6,135 bases of DNA from Actinomycetota bacterium (GTDB lineage: Bacteria > Actinomycetota > CADDZG01 > WHSQ01): NCBI GenBank assembly GCA_016781115.1, contig JADDQX010000140.1:1-6135 (forward strand), in the 5' to 3' direction. The position numbers were made by a program, and so were the translations under genes. Numbering within the stretch: position 1 is the first letter of the stretch; every line of letters begins with the position of its first letter. Below are positions 1 through 5,996 of this stretch, piece by piece. The notes beneath the pieces were generated by a model that searched no databases, was not told the origin of the DNA, and was given only the letters and a program-made list of their open reading frames with translations.

Positions 1-53
1 GCGGCGAGATCAAGTCGATCGGGCCGGCCCAGGAGCTCATCGACCAGGCCTAG
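1..53 (+). CDS. C-terminal end of an upstream gene, possibly a LIV-type substrate-binding protein (partial)
   Basis: A frame entering from the left edge (first full codon at position 3) reads GEIKSIGPAQELIDQA and stops at TAG 51-53. The short charged/hydrophobic tail gives no domain on its own. It lies directly before a strong terminator-like hairpin and a livHMGF cluster that otherwise lacks its binding protein. That position is where LivK-type periplasmic binding proteins are commonly found, so a branched-chain amino-acid binding protein is the best guess by context. Another frame, ending at TAG 58-60, gives an Arg/Ser-rich peptide and looks less like real protein. I am fairly sure a gene ends here; the product is only an inference. 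Confidence 0.5.
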   Translation, partial: GEIKSIGPAQELIDQA

Positions 54-67
54 CAACTAGCCGTAAA

Positions 68-107
68 GCGGGAGGGGGACATCAGGTCCCCCTCCCGTGT
101 ATTTTCT
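68..107 (+). terminator. Strong intrinsic terminator or attenuator after the upstream gene
   Basis: Positions 69-80 and 86-97 form a perfect 12-bp, very G/C-rich stem closed by a 5-nt loop (ATCAG, 81-85), with a further possible G-U pair at 68/98. It is followed by a T-rich tail at 98-107 (7 of 10 T). It begins 15 nt after the upstream stop codon. This is the standard form of a Rho-independent terminator. Because livH follows on the same strand 62 nt later, it may work as a partial terminator inside one operon or as a true operon end; the sequence does not decide which. Confidence 0.85.
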
Positions 108-159
108 GCACCGCGATCTTTGGTCCTGTTCAAGCGCAGAGCTAGCGCGGGCGACTCTC

Positions 160-166
160 GGGGGAG
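160..166 (+). promoter_or_regulatory. Ribosome-binding site supporting the TTG start of livH
   Basis: The run GGGGGAG ends only 3 nt before the TTG at 170. It contains a GGAG-like core, but the spacing is shorter than the usual 5-9 nt. An in-frame stop (TAG 143-145) lies just upstream and there is no ATG or GTG between that stop and 170, so TTG is the only ordinary start that keeps the first membrane segment. Confidence 0.55.
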
Positions 167-169
167 ATC

Positions 170-1123
170 TTGGACTGCAACACCGGCCTTATAGGTCCGG
201 CTCTAGTAACGGGCTCGATCCTCGGCTTCCTGTATGCCTTGATCGCCCTGGGCTACACGATGGTCTACGGCGTCTTGAAGTTGATCAACTTCGCGCACGA
301 CGCGGTCTTCGCCTTCGGCGCCATCTCGACCTGGTTCATCTTCGGCGAGGTCCTCGGGATCGTCGACCCACAGAGCGGCATCGCCCTGATCCTGGTGGTG
401 ATCGGCATCCTCCTCGTCGGCGGCATGATGTCGGCGGGAGGCGCAGTAGCGCTGGAGCGCGCCGCTTACCGGCCTCTCCGCAAGCGCAACGCCGCGCGAC
501 TGTCCTATCTGATCAGCGCGATCGGCGCATCGTTCTTCGCCACCTATATGTTCCAGCAGGAGTTCCTTCCCTTCTTGCTCGGCCCCGGGCCGCGTCAGTA
601 CCCCGGGGTTCTGGCCGCCGGGCCGGAATACTTCAGCATCAACGTCCTCGGATCGAGGGTGACCTCGCCCGAGTTCCTGATGGTGGTGGTCGCGATCCTC
701 TGTTTCATCGTCCTCGACCGGCTCATCAACCAGACCTCGACCGGTCGCAGCATCCGTGCGCTTTCGGAGGATCCGGTTGCCGCGCAGCTGATGGGCGTGA
801 ACGTGGACCGGGTCATCATCATGACCTTCTTCATCGGCGGTTTCTTCGGCGGGGTCGCAGGTGCCATGTATGGGCTCCTGTTCGGTTCGATCGCCTGGAA
901 CCTCGGCTTCATCCCGGGAGTCAAGGCCTTCACCGCCGCGGTCCTCGGCGGCATCGGTAATATCCGCGGGGCCATGCTCGGCGGTTTGCTGTTGGGGTTG
1001 ATCGAGAACATGAGTACGGTCTGCATCGGGGCCGAATGGAAGAACGTCATCGCGTTCACGGTGTTGCCGCTGGTGCTGATCTTCCGACCGACCGGCATCA
1101 TGGGTGAAAGGATCGGCGGCTGA
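170..1123 (+). CDS. livH: Branched-chain amino-acid ABC transporter permease LivH
   Basis: This encodes one of the two membrane subunits of a LIV-I (HAAT family) importer, which pairs with LivM to form the channel for branched-chain or related amino acids, amides or urea-like solutes. The protein is 317 aa, near the usual 290-310. Residues 22-43 (YALIALGYTMVYGV, then LINFAH) are the hallmark LivH N-terminal segment. ERAAYRPLR is at 96-104 and LISAIGAS at 114-121. The cytoplasmic ATPase-coupling loop (RALSEDPVAAQLMGV) is at about 196-210, followed by a Gly-rich membrane segment and the C-terminal RPTGIMG. Hydrophobic segments recur throughout. The start is TTG, chosen because an in-frame stop lies at 143 and the first helix would otherwise be lost. 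Asp44 replaces the Gly common after INFAH. Its stop overlaps the livM start by 1 nt (TGATG). The exact substrate cannot be read from sequence. Confidence 0.93.
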   Translation: MDCNTGLIGPALVTGSILGFLYALIALGYTMVYGVLKLINFAHDAVFAFGAISTWFIFGEVLGIVDPQSGIALILVVIGILLVGGMMSAGGAVALERAAYRPLRKRNAARLSYLISAIGASFFATYMFQQEFLPFLLGPGPRQYPGVLAAGPEYFSINVLGSRVTSPEFLMVVVAILCFIVLDRLINQTSTGRSIRALSEDPVAAQLMGVNVDRVIIMTFFIGGFFGGVAGAMYGLLFGSIAWNLGFIPGVKAFTAAVLGGIGNIRGAMLGGLLLGLIENMSTVCIGAEWKNVIAFTVLPLVLIFRPTGIMGERIGG

Positions 1124-2382
1124 TGGCGTCCACGACAGGCACCGCCGCGACCTCGGCGGACCTCCGTTCCCACCTCGACCGCAACTATCCGCGGCTGTCG
1201 CAGAGGCTTCCGGACGCGGTGGTGGCTCCGAGCAACATCGCCTGGCGCGGCTGGCGCCGGCTCGGCTACTTCCGCTACCTGATCGCAGCGGCGTTGATGG
1301 GCGTCATCCCGTGGCTGATGGACAACGACTACTTCCCGATCCTGCAGGGCGGGTACGGCATCAACGTGCTGTTCACGACCGGCTACTGGATCCTCCTGAC
1401 GCTGGGGCTGAGCGTCGTCGTCGGGCTTGCGGGGCTCCTCGACCTCGGTTACGTGGCCTTCTTCATGCTGGGCGCCTACACCACCGCGCTCATGACCGAC
1501 TCCGGATCTCCCGACCAGTTCCACATCGTGGAGTGGCCCACCTGGACGGTGCTGCCGTTCGCGGTGATCGTCGCGATGATCGCTGGGTTCGTGCTCGGTG
1601 TTCCGACTCTCCGATTGCGTGGTGACTACCTGGCGATCGTCACCTTGGGCTTCCATGAGATCGTCCGGCAGAGCGCCAACAACCTCACGATCACCAACGG
1701 CTCACGTGGCATCGCACAGATCCCGTCGCCCGAGATCAACCTGCCCTTCTGGCAGCTCGATTTCGGCCTCGACGCCGAGTATTACTGGTGGTTCTTGTTG
1801 ATCCCGGCGATCTTGCTGGCGGTCATGATGATCCGCCACCTCGACAATTCCAGGGTCGGCCGCTACTGGGCCGCGATCCGCGAGGACGAGGTTGCCGCGT
1901 CCGCCATGGGCGTGCCCGTGACGAAGATGAAGGTCCTCGCGTTCGTCATCGGCGCGTCGGTCAGCGGTGTCGCGGGATGGATCTACGCGATCAAGTTCGG
2001 ATACATCGCTCCGAATAGCTTCCCCCTGCTCCAGTCGATCCTCGTGCTCTGCGCGGTTGTGATCGGCGGCCTCGGCAGCATCGCGGGCGCAGTGTTGGGC
2101 GCGATCCTCGTGACGACGCTCCCGGAGGTCGTCCGCGAGCTGTCCGGAGGTGAGGAGATATTCGGGTTCGACATCGAGAGTGGCCGTATCGCGATCTTCG
2201 GTGTCCTTCTGATCATCGTCATGATCTACCGACCCGGTGGGCTGCTCGCGGCCAAACGTCGCCGCACTGAGTTGCAGGAAGCCGGTGCGGCGGACAACGT
2301 CGTGACCGCCGAAGATCCACACGCCCACATCAAGACCCGCGACGCGGACCTGTGGGACGAACGAAAGAAGGGGAACGACTGA
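1123..2382 (+). CDS. livM: Branched-chain amino-acid ABC transporter permease LivM
   Basis: This is the second membrane subunit of the LIV-I importer and the heterodimer partner of LivH. It is 419 aa. Family landmarks are GLAGLLDLGYVAFFMLGAY (101-119), PTLRLRGDYLAIVTLGFHEI (161-180), TNGSRGI (191-197), the coupling-loop IREDEVAASAMGVP (252-265), and a late membrane segment ending in YRPGGLL (about 368-374). The first 45 or so residues are hydrophilic and precede the first hydrophobic stretch. The last 45 or so, after the final membrane segment, are strongly charged and likely cytoplasmic; both tails are longer than the core requires. The ATG overlaps the livH stop by 1 nt, with AAAGGA at 1107-1112 as a plausible ribosome site. 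The stop in turn overlaps the livG start by 1 nt. Such overlaps favour translational coupling and balanced subunit amounts. Confidence 0.93.
   Translation: MASTTGTAATSADLRSHLDRNYPRLSQRLPDAVVAPSNIAWRGWRRLGYFRYLIAAALMGVIPWLMDNDYFPILQGGYGINVLFTTGYWILLTLGLSVVVGLAGLLDLGYVAFFMLGAYTTALMTDSGSPDQFHIVEWPTWTVLPFAVIVAMIAGFVLGVPTLRLRGDYLAIVTLGFHEIVRQSANNLTITNGSRGIAQIPSPEINLPFWQLDFGLDAEYYWWFLLIPAILLAVMMIRHLDNSRVGRYWAAIREDEVAASAMGVPVTKMKVLAFVIGASVSGVAGWIYAIKFGYIAPNSFPLLQSILVLCAVVIGGLGSIAGAVLGAILVTTLPEVVRELSGGEEIFGFDIESGRIAIFGVLLIIVMIYRPGGLLAAKRRRTELQEAGAADNVVTAEDPHAHIKTRDADLWDERKKGND
2366..2373 (+). promoter_or_regulatory. Ribosome-binding site fixing the livG start
   Basis: AAGAAGGGG-like purine-rich sequence ends 8 nt before the ATG at 2382. 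This supports that ATG over the in-frame GTG at 2352, which would add ten polar residues absent from LivG proteins and increase the overlap with livM to 31 nt. Confidence 0.6.
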
Positions 2383-3212
2383 TGGCCGGAACCTTGATGA
2401 GCGTCGAGGGCGTCACGATGGAGTTCGGCGGTCTGCGCGCTCTGTCGGACGTGAACATCGACATCAAAGAGGGCGAGATCTTCGGGTTGATCGGCCCGAA
2501 CGGCGCCGGGAAGACGACGCTGTTCAACTGCATCACCGGCGTCTATGCCCCGACCAGGGGCAAGGTCGGCTTCTCCGGCGGCGCGATCACGGGCAAGCGC
2601 CCGGACCAGATCGTCGAGCTGGGCGTGTGCCGGACCTTCCAGCAGATCCGCTTGTTCCCGAACATGACGGCGATGGAGAACGTCTTCATCGGCGTCGACG
2701 CGCGGCACCACACCAGCATCTTCGGCGCGATGTTCCGCAGCCCGCGGCACCACCGCGAGGAGAAGGAAGGCGAGGAGAAGGCTCTCGAGCTGCTCGAGTA
2801 CTGCGGGATCCGGAAGTTCGCCAACGACCTCGCGAAGAACCTGTCGTACGGCGACCAGCGCCGGCTCGAGATCGCGCGAGCTTTGGGTACGAAGCCTCGG
2901 CTGTTGTTGCTGGACGAGCCCGCTGCAGGGATGAACCCTGCGGAGAAGAACGGCCTGCGCGACCTGGTGCGCAAGATCCGCGATTCGGGTGTGACCGTCC
3001 TTCTCATTGAGCACGATATGAAGGTCGTGATGGGGCTGTCGGATCGCGTGGCCGTTCTCGACCACGGCGAGCGCATCGCGTTCGGCAAGCCCGAGGAGGT
3101 CCAGAAGGACCCGAAGGTAGTTGAGGCCTATCTGGGTGCCGGCGCCGGCGGCAACGCGGGGCAGAAGACCGCGCCAGGCGGCAACGGCAGCACGGAGGCG
3201 ACGGGTGCCTGA
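2382..3212 (+). CDS. livG: Branched-chain amino-acid ABC transporter ATPase LivG
   Basis: This is one of two cytoplasmic ATPases driving the LivHM channel. It is 276 aa, slightly above the usual 250-260. It has Walker A GPNGAGKTT (38-46), Q-loop TFQQIRLF (85-92), the LivG-type signature LSYGDQRRLEIARAL (154-168), Walker B LLLLDEPAAGMNP (174-186) and the H-loop histidine in IEHD (His211), so it should be catalytically competent. The insertion between Q-loop and signature (about 106-133, with two RHH motifs and a Glu/Lys run) lies where LivG proteins are longer than LivF. After the typical C-terminal VVEAYLG (246-252) there is an added Gly/Ala/Thr-rich low-complexity tail of about 24 residues. 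The ATG at 2382 was chosen because of its ribosome site and its 1-nt overlap with livM. The end overlaps livF by 8 nt. Confidence 0.95.
   Translation: MAGTLMSVEGVTMEFGGLRALSDVNIDIKEGEIFGLIGPNGAGKTTLFNCITGVYAPTRGKVGFSGGAITGKRPDQIVELGVCRTFQQIRLFPNMTAMENVFIGVDARHHTSIFGAMFRSPRHHREEKEGEEKALELLEYCGIRKFANDLAKNLSYGDQRRLEIARALGTKPRLLLLDEPAAGMNPAEKNGLRDLVRKIRDSGVTVLLIEHDMKVVMGLSDRVAVLDHGERIAFGKPEEVQKDPKVVEAYLGAGAGGNAGQKTAPGGNGSTEATGA
3194..3198 (+). promoter_or_regulatory. Ribosome-binding site fixing the GTG start of livF
   Basis: GGAGG lies 6 nt before the GTG at 3205, inside the end of livG. It supports GTG 3205 over the upstream in-frame ATG at 3121, which would add 28 Arg/Ala/Pro-rich residues that read as a frame-shifted copy of the livG tail. 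Confidence 0.75.
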
Positions 3213-3930
3213 GGCGCTCCTCGAGCTCAAAGACGTCCACGTGCGTTACGGCGTGATCGAGGCGGTGCGCGGCATCAACCTGACCGTCGGTGAGAGCGAG
3301 GTCGTCACGTTGATCGGCGGCAATGGGGCCGGCAAGACGACGACGCTCCGAGCGATCTCGATGGTGCACGGCCCGTCGCGCGGCGAGATCCTGTTCAGGG
3401 GCGAGGACATCACCTCCCTGAGGAGCGACGAGGTCGTCTCGCGCGGGATCATCCACGTCCCGGAAGGCCGCCACATCTTCCCGAGCATGTCGGTGGCCGA
3501 GAACATCGAGATGGGTGCGTTCCAGCGCAAGAAGACCTCGCGCAAGGAGCTGAACGAGGACGTCGACCGCGTCTTCATGCTGTTCCCGAGGATGAAGGAG
3601 CGGCGGAAGCAGGCGGGCGGCACCCTGTCGGGTGGAGAGCAACAGATGCTTGCGATCGGACGCGCGCTGATGGCGAAGCCGAAACTACTGATGCTCGACG
3701 AGCCGTCGATGGGACTCGCGCCGCAGGTGGTCGAGACCGTGTTCGGAGTGGTCGAGACGATCAACTCCGAGGGGATCCCGGTTCTGTTGATCGAGCAGAA
3801 CGCGCAGATGGCGCTTCAGGCGGCGAGCCGCGGCTACGTCATCGAGACCGGCGAGATCGTTCTGGAGGACAAGGCACAGAGCTTGTTGGGCAACGACCGG
3901 GTGCGTAAGGCGTACCTGGGTGAAGAGTAG
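3205..3930 (+). CDS. livF: Branched-chain amino-acid ABC transporter ATPase LivF
   Basis: This is the second cytoplasmic ATPase of the LIV-I importer and partner of LivG. It is 241 aa, near the usual 233-240. It has Walker A GGNGAGKTT (38-46), the LivF-typical VPEGRHIFPSMSVAENI (85-101), signature LSGGEQQMLAIGRAL (141-155), Walker B LLMLDEPSMGLAP (161-173), and an H-loop position occupied by Gln198 in LLIEQNA rather than His. That Gln is normal for LivF and suggests the LivG/LivF pair has unequal ATP sites. The C-terminus AYLGEE is canonical. The GTG start overlaps livG by 8 nt and is preceded by GGAGG. The next gene, a binding protein of another transporter family, begins only 17 nt after the stop, so co-transcription is likely. 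Confidence 0.95.
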   Translation: MPEALLELKDVHVRYGVIEAVRGINLTVGESEVVTLIGGNGAGKTTTLRAISMVHGPSRGEILFRGEDITSLRSDEVVSRGIIHVPEGRHIFPSMSVAENIEMGAFQRKKTSRKELNEDVDRVFMLFPRMKERRKQAGGTLSGGEQQMLAIGRALMAKPKLLMLDEPSMGLAPQVVETVFGVVETINSEGIPVLLIEQNAQMALQAASRGYVIETGEIVLEDKAQSLLGNDRVRKAYLGEE

Positions 3931-3947
3931 GAACGGGGGAACACGAG

Positions 3948-4853
3948 ATGAGATCTGACGGTCGTTGGTTGAGGCTTCTCGCCGCGCTGACCATGGTGCT
4001 CCTGATCGCCGCAGCGTGCGGTGAGGACGAGCCCGTCGCCACGCCTCCGGCGGGTGGCGGGACGGAGACCGAAGCCGCCGGCAACGCGGAGTTCACGCTC
4101 GTCGAGGAAGGTCATCTGACCGTGGGGTCGGACATCCCGTACCCGCCGTTCGAGTTCAACGAGGACGCCGGCGCGCTCGTCGGGTTCGATGTGGATCTCG
4201 TCAGGGCGATAGCGGAGAGACTCGGCCTCGAGAACACCGACGACGACTGGCTCAGCGTGAACTTCGACACGATCTTCACTCAGCTCCAGAGCAAGTCGCG
4301 GAAGTTCGACATCATCGCGGCCGCCGTCACCGCGTACGCGCCGCCAGGATCTCCCGCGGAAGAGGTCGTCAACGCACGGAAGACCCGCGTCGACTTCACC
4401 GATCCCGTCTATCCTTCCTTGCAGTCGCTCACGGTGGACACGACCGCGAACTCCGACATCAAGAGCGTCGATGACCTGCCGGACGGCGCTCGGGTTGCCG
4501 TTCAGCGCGCTACCACGGGCGCCTTCTACGCGGAAGAGAACCTCACCAACGTCGAGCTGGTGCAGTTCCCGCAGGCGCCGCCCATGTACCAGGCTCTGCA
4601 AGCGGGTCAGGTGGTAGCGGTCTTCAACGACCTGCCGGTCTCGCTGGAAGCGATTGAGGGCCGGGACCAACTGCAGGTGGTAGAGCAAGTGGAGACGGGC
4701 GAGGAGTACGCCTTCGCCGTGGCGAAGGACAACCCGGCTCTTCTGCAGGCGATGAACGAGGCGCTGACAGAGATCTTCGAGGATGGCACCTACGCCGAGA
4801 TCTTCAAGAAGTACTTCCCGGACCAGGAGCTTCCTCCGTACGCTTCGGAGTAG
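3948..4853 (+). CDS. Amino-acid ABC transporter substrate-binding lipoprotein (SBP_bac_3 family)
   Basis: This is an extracytoplasmic receptor for a polar amino acid or related solute, likely anchored to the outer face of the membrane. It is 301 aa. It has a basic N-terminus (Arg2, Arg6, Arg9), a hydrophobic stretch 10-23 and a lipobox-like IAAAC with Cys24 as the lipidation site (Ala rather than Leu at -3). An acidic/Pro/Gly/Thr linker runs to about 47. The SBP_bac_3 domain spans about 55-293: GSDIPYPPFEF (60-70), GFDVDLVRAIAERLG (79-93), FDII (120-123), RVDFTDPVY (147-155), VAVQRATTGAF (183-193), NDLPV (227-231) and FEDGTYAEIFKKYF (277-290). By family comparison Arg144 and Asp228 are candidate contacts for the ligand carboxylate and amino group. 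A stretch at about 129-141 appears inserted before Arg144. The start ATG has GGGGGA 7 nt upstream. The substrate is not determinable; homologues bind Gln, Glu, Arg, His or cystine. Confidence 0.9.
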   Translation: MRSDGRWLRLLAALTMVLLIAAACGEDEPVATPPAGGGTETEAAGNAEFTLVEEGHLTVGSDIPYPPFEFNEDAGALVGFDVDLVRAIAERLGLENTDDDWLSVNFDTIFTQLQSKSRKFDIIAAAVTAYAPPGSPAEEVVNARKTRVDFTDPVYPSLQSLTVDTTANSDIKSVDDLPDGARVAVQRATTGAFYAEENLTNVELVQFPQAPPMYQALQAGQVVAVFNDLPVSLEAIEGRDQLQVVEQVETGEEYAFAVAKDNPALLQAMNEALTEIFEDGTYAEIFKKYFPDQELPPYASE

Positions 4854-4872
4854 CGACGAGCTAGAGAGAAAC

Positions 4873-4910
4873 GAGCCCGCGCCGGTTCTCCGGGCGGGCT
4901 CTTTCCTTCT
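4873..4910 (+). terminator. Intrinsic terminator or attenuator between binding protein and permease genes
   Basis: Positions 4873-4880 (GAGCCCGC) pair with 4894-4901 (GCGGGCTC). Inside this, 4882-4885 pairs with 4890-4893 around a TTCT loop, with one unpaired G at 4881, giving about 12 pairs in all. A T-rich tail CTTTCCTTCT follows at 4901-4910, and the permease ribosome site starts immediately after. Placement 19 nt after the binding-protein stop and before a same-strand permease gene of the same transporter argues for partial termination, which would leave more binding-protein mRNA than permease mRNA. Confidence 0.8.
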
Positions 4911-4917
4911 GAGGAGG
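4911..4917 (+). promoter_or_regulatory. Strong ribosome-binding site of the permease gene
   Basis: GAGGAGG sits 5 nt before the ATG at 4923 and abuts the T-rich tail of the upstream hairpin. It is among the closest matches to the consensus Shine-Dalgarno sequence in the window and supports the ATG, hence the long N-terminal extension, as the true start. Confidence 0.75.
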
Positions 4918-4922
4918 ATCTG

Positions 4923-5996
4923 ATGGCGACGGCACACGCAGAGAAACCCACACGGGATCTGTCGTGGATCAAGGAGCAGAGTCGGCCGCTCGCGCTCGTC
5001 GCTCTGGCGCTGGGAGCGGTGTCGATCCTGCTCGCCACCGTCGGCGTCGCTGCGGTCCTGGTCGCCCATGGGTTCACGCCGCTGGAGGAGCTGGTACGCG
5101 GCTTCAAGTCGGCCGAGATGACCGGGGTCACCATCTGGGCGATCGCCCTCGGGATCGCGGCCGCGGCCCTGGGATGGGGCACCTTCCGCCGGATGCCCAC
5201 GAAGGTCAGTCGAGAAGAGGCCGTCGCGGGCGCCGTGCTCGGCGTGCAAGCGATCATCCTCGGCGCCGTGGTCCTGGTGTTCAGTGAGGGAGACGTCCAG
5301 CGGTTCGCGATCAACTACCTCGATTTCGCTCCCGTGAACAAACAACTCGACGCGTTCCTGAACGGCGCCAAGAACACTCTGGTACTCGCTCTCACCAGCG
5401 AGTTCCTGGGCATCGTGCTCGGTCTCGTCCTCGCCATATTCGCGATCTCGAAGCGTGCGGTCGTACGTGCGCCCGCCCGGGTCTACATCAACTTCTTCAG
5501 AGGCACGCCTCTGCTCTGGCAGATCGTCTTCATCGGTGTCGGTCTGCCGCTCGGGCTCGGCCTGGACATCTCGACGTATACCGCCGGCATCATCGCCCTG
5601 AGCCTCAACATGGGCGCCTACTCGGCCGAGGTGTTCCGCGCCGGGATCCAGTCGATCGAGCGGGGCCAGCTGGAGGCGGCGCGCGGTCTAGGCATGTCCT
5701 ATATGCAGGCGATGCGCTACGCCGTGGTCCCTCAGGCTGTTCGCCGCGTGATCCCACCGCTCATGAACGAGTTCGTGATCCTGGTGAAGGACACCTCGCT
5801 GGTCCTGTTCCTCGGCCTCGCCACGGGCGAGCGGGAGCTCCTGTCGGTGGGGAACCAGGGTTACGGCAACACGTTCAACGCCACCTTCTTGATCTACACC
5901 GCCCTTGGATACCTCGCAATCACGCTGCCCGCGATCCGATTGGTGAACGCGGTGGAGCGCAGGATGCGCAGCGGGCTCGTCGGCGTCGGAGCATGA
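4923..5996 (+). CDS. Polar amino-acid ABC transporter permease (HisM/GlnP type) with extended N-terminus
   Basis: This is the membrane subunit of a PAAT-family importer, expected to act as a homodimer since no second permease is seen here. It is 357 aa, against about 215-240 for ordinary GlnP/HisM. The C-terminal part from about residue 145 is the family domain: FLNGAKNTLVLALTSEFLGI (145-164), the conserved INFFRGTPLLWQ (189-200), LNMGAYSAEVFRAGIQSI (228-245), and the EAA coupling loop EAARGLGMSYMQAMRYAVVP (251-270), followed by PQAVRRVIPPLMNEF and KDTSL. The first 120 or so residues add three hydrophobic segments at about 22-48, 68-88 and 100-120, separated by short polar loops, before a linker at 121-144. 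The start is supported by a strong ribosome site. Its stop overlaps the next start as ATGA. It most likely works with the lipoprotein encoded just upstream; the role of the extra segments is unknown. Confidence 0.92.
   Translation: MATAHAEKPTRDLSWIKEQSRPLALVALALGAVSILLATVGVAAVLVAHGFTPLEELVRGFKSAEMTGVTIWAIALGIAAAALGWGTFRRMPTKVSREEAVAGAVLGVQAIILGAVVLVFSEGDVQRFAINYLDFAPVNKQLDAFLNGAKNTLVLALTSEFLGIVLGLVLAIFAISKRAVVRAPARVYINFFRGTPLLWQIVFIGVGLPLGLGLDISTYTAGIIALSLNMGAYSAEVFRAGIQSIERGQLEAARGLGMSYMQAMRYAVVPQAVRRVIPPLMNEFVILVKDTSLVLFLGLATGERELLSVGNQGYGNTFNATFLIYTALGYLAITLPAIRLVNAVERRMRSGLVGVGA

Noticed and set aside
120..148. Possible promoter (TTGGTC, then TAGCGC 17 nt later) before livH
   Set aside because: The -35 match is partial and the -10 match is poor; in GC-rich DNA this is not enough to call a promoter.
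583..608. CCCCGGG...CCCCGGGG inverted repeat inside livH
   Set aside because: It encodes ordinary Gly/Pro codons of livH, has no T-rich tail, and such short GC palindromes are expected at this base composition.
97..960. Plus-strand frame of 287 codons overlapping livH
   Set aside because: It reads livH out of frame, is Arg/His/Pro-rich with no hydrophobic segments, and starts inside the upstream terminator hairpin.
595..1656. Open frame of about 350 codons on the minus strand opposite livH/livM
   Set aside because: It is antisense to two clear permease genes, has a biased His/Arg/Glu/Gln composition, and shows no domain; a GC-driven shadow.
3121..3204. Upstream in-frame ATG that would lengthen LivF by 28 residues
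   Set aside because: The added residues are Arg/Ala/Pro-rich and are the livG tail read out of frame; GTG at 3205 has a GGAGG at good spacing and gives the normal LivF length.
2226..3230. Open frame of about 330 codons on the minus strand opposite livG
   Set aside because: It covers livG completely, which has all its ATPase motifs; the antisense product shows no family features.
3793..3801. Gln instead of His at the H-loop of LivF, as a possible defect
   Set aside because: Gln at this position (IEQN) is the normal state of LivF proteins and not a damaged site.
3834..5345. Long open frame (about 500 codons) on the minus strand opposite livF, the lipoprotein and the permease
   Set aside because: It spans three well-supported + strand genes, its product is an Arg/Asp/His/Leu-rich low-complexity sequence with no recognisable motif, and such antisense frames are expected by chance in high-GC coding DNA.
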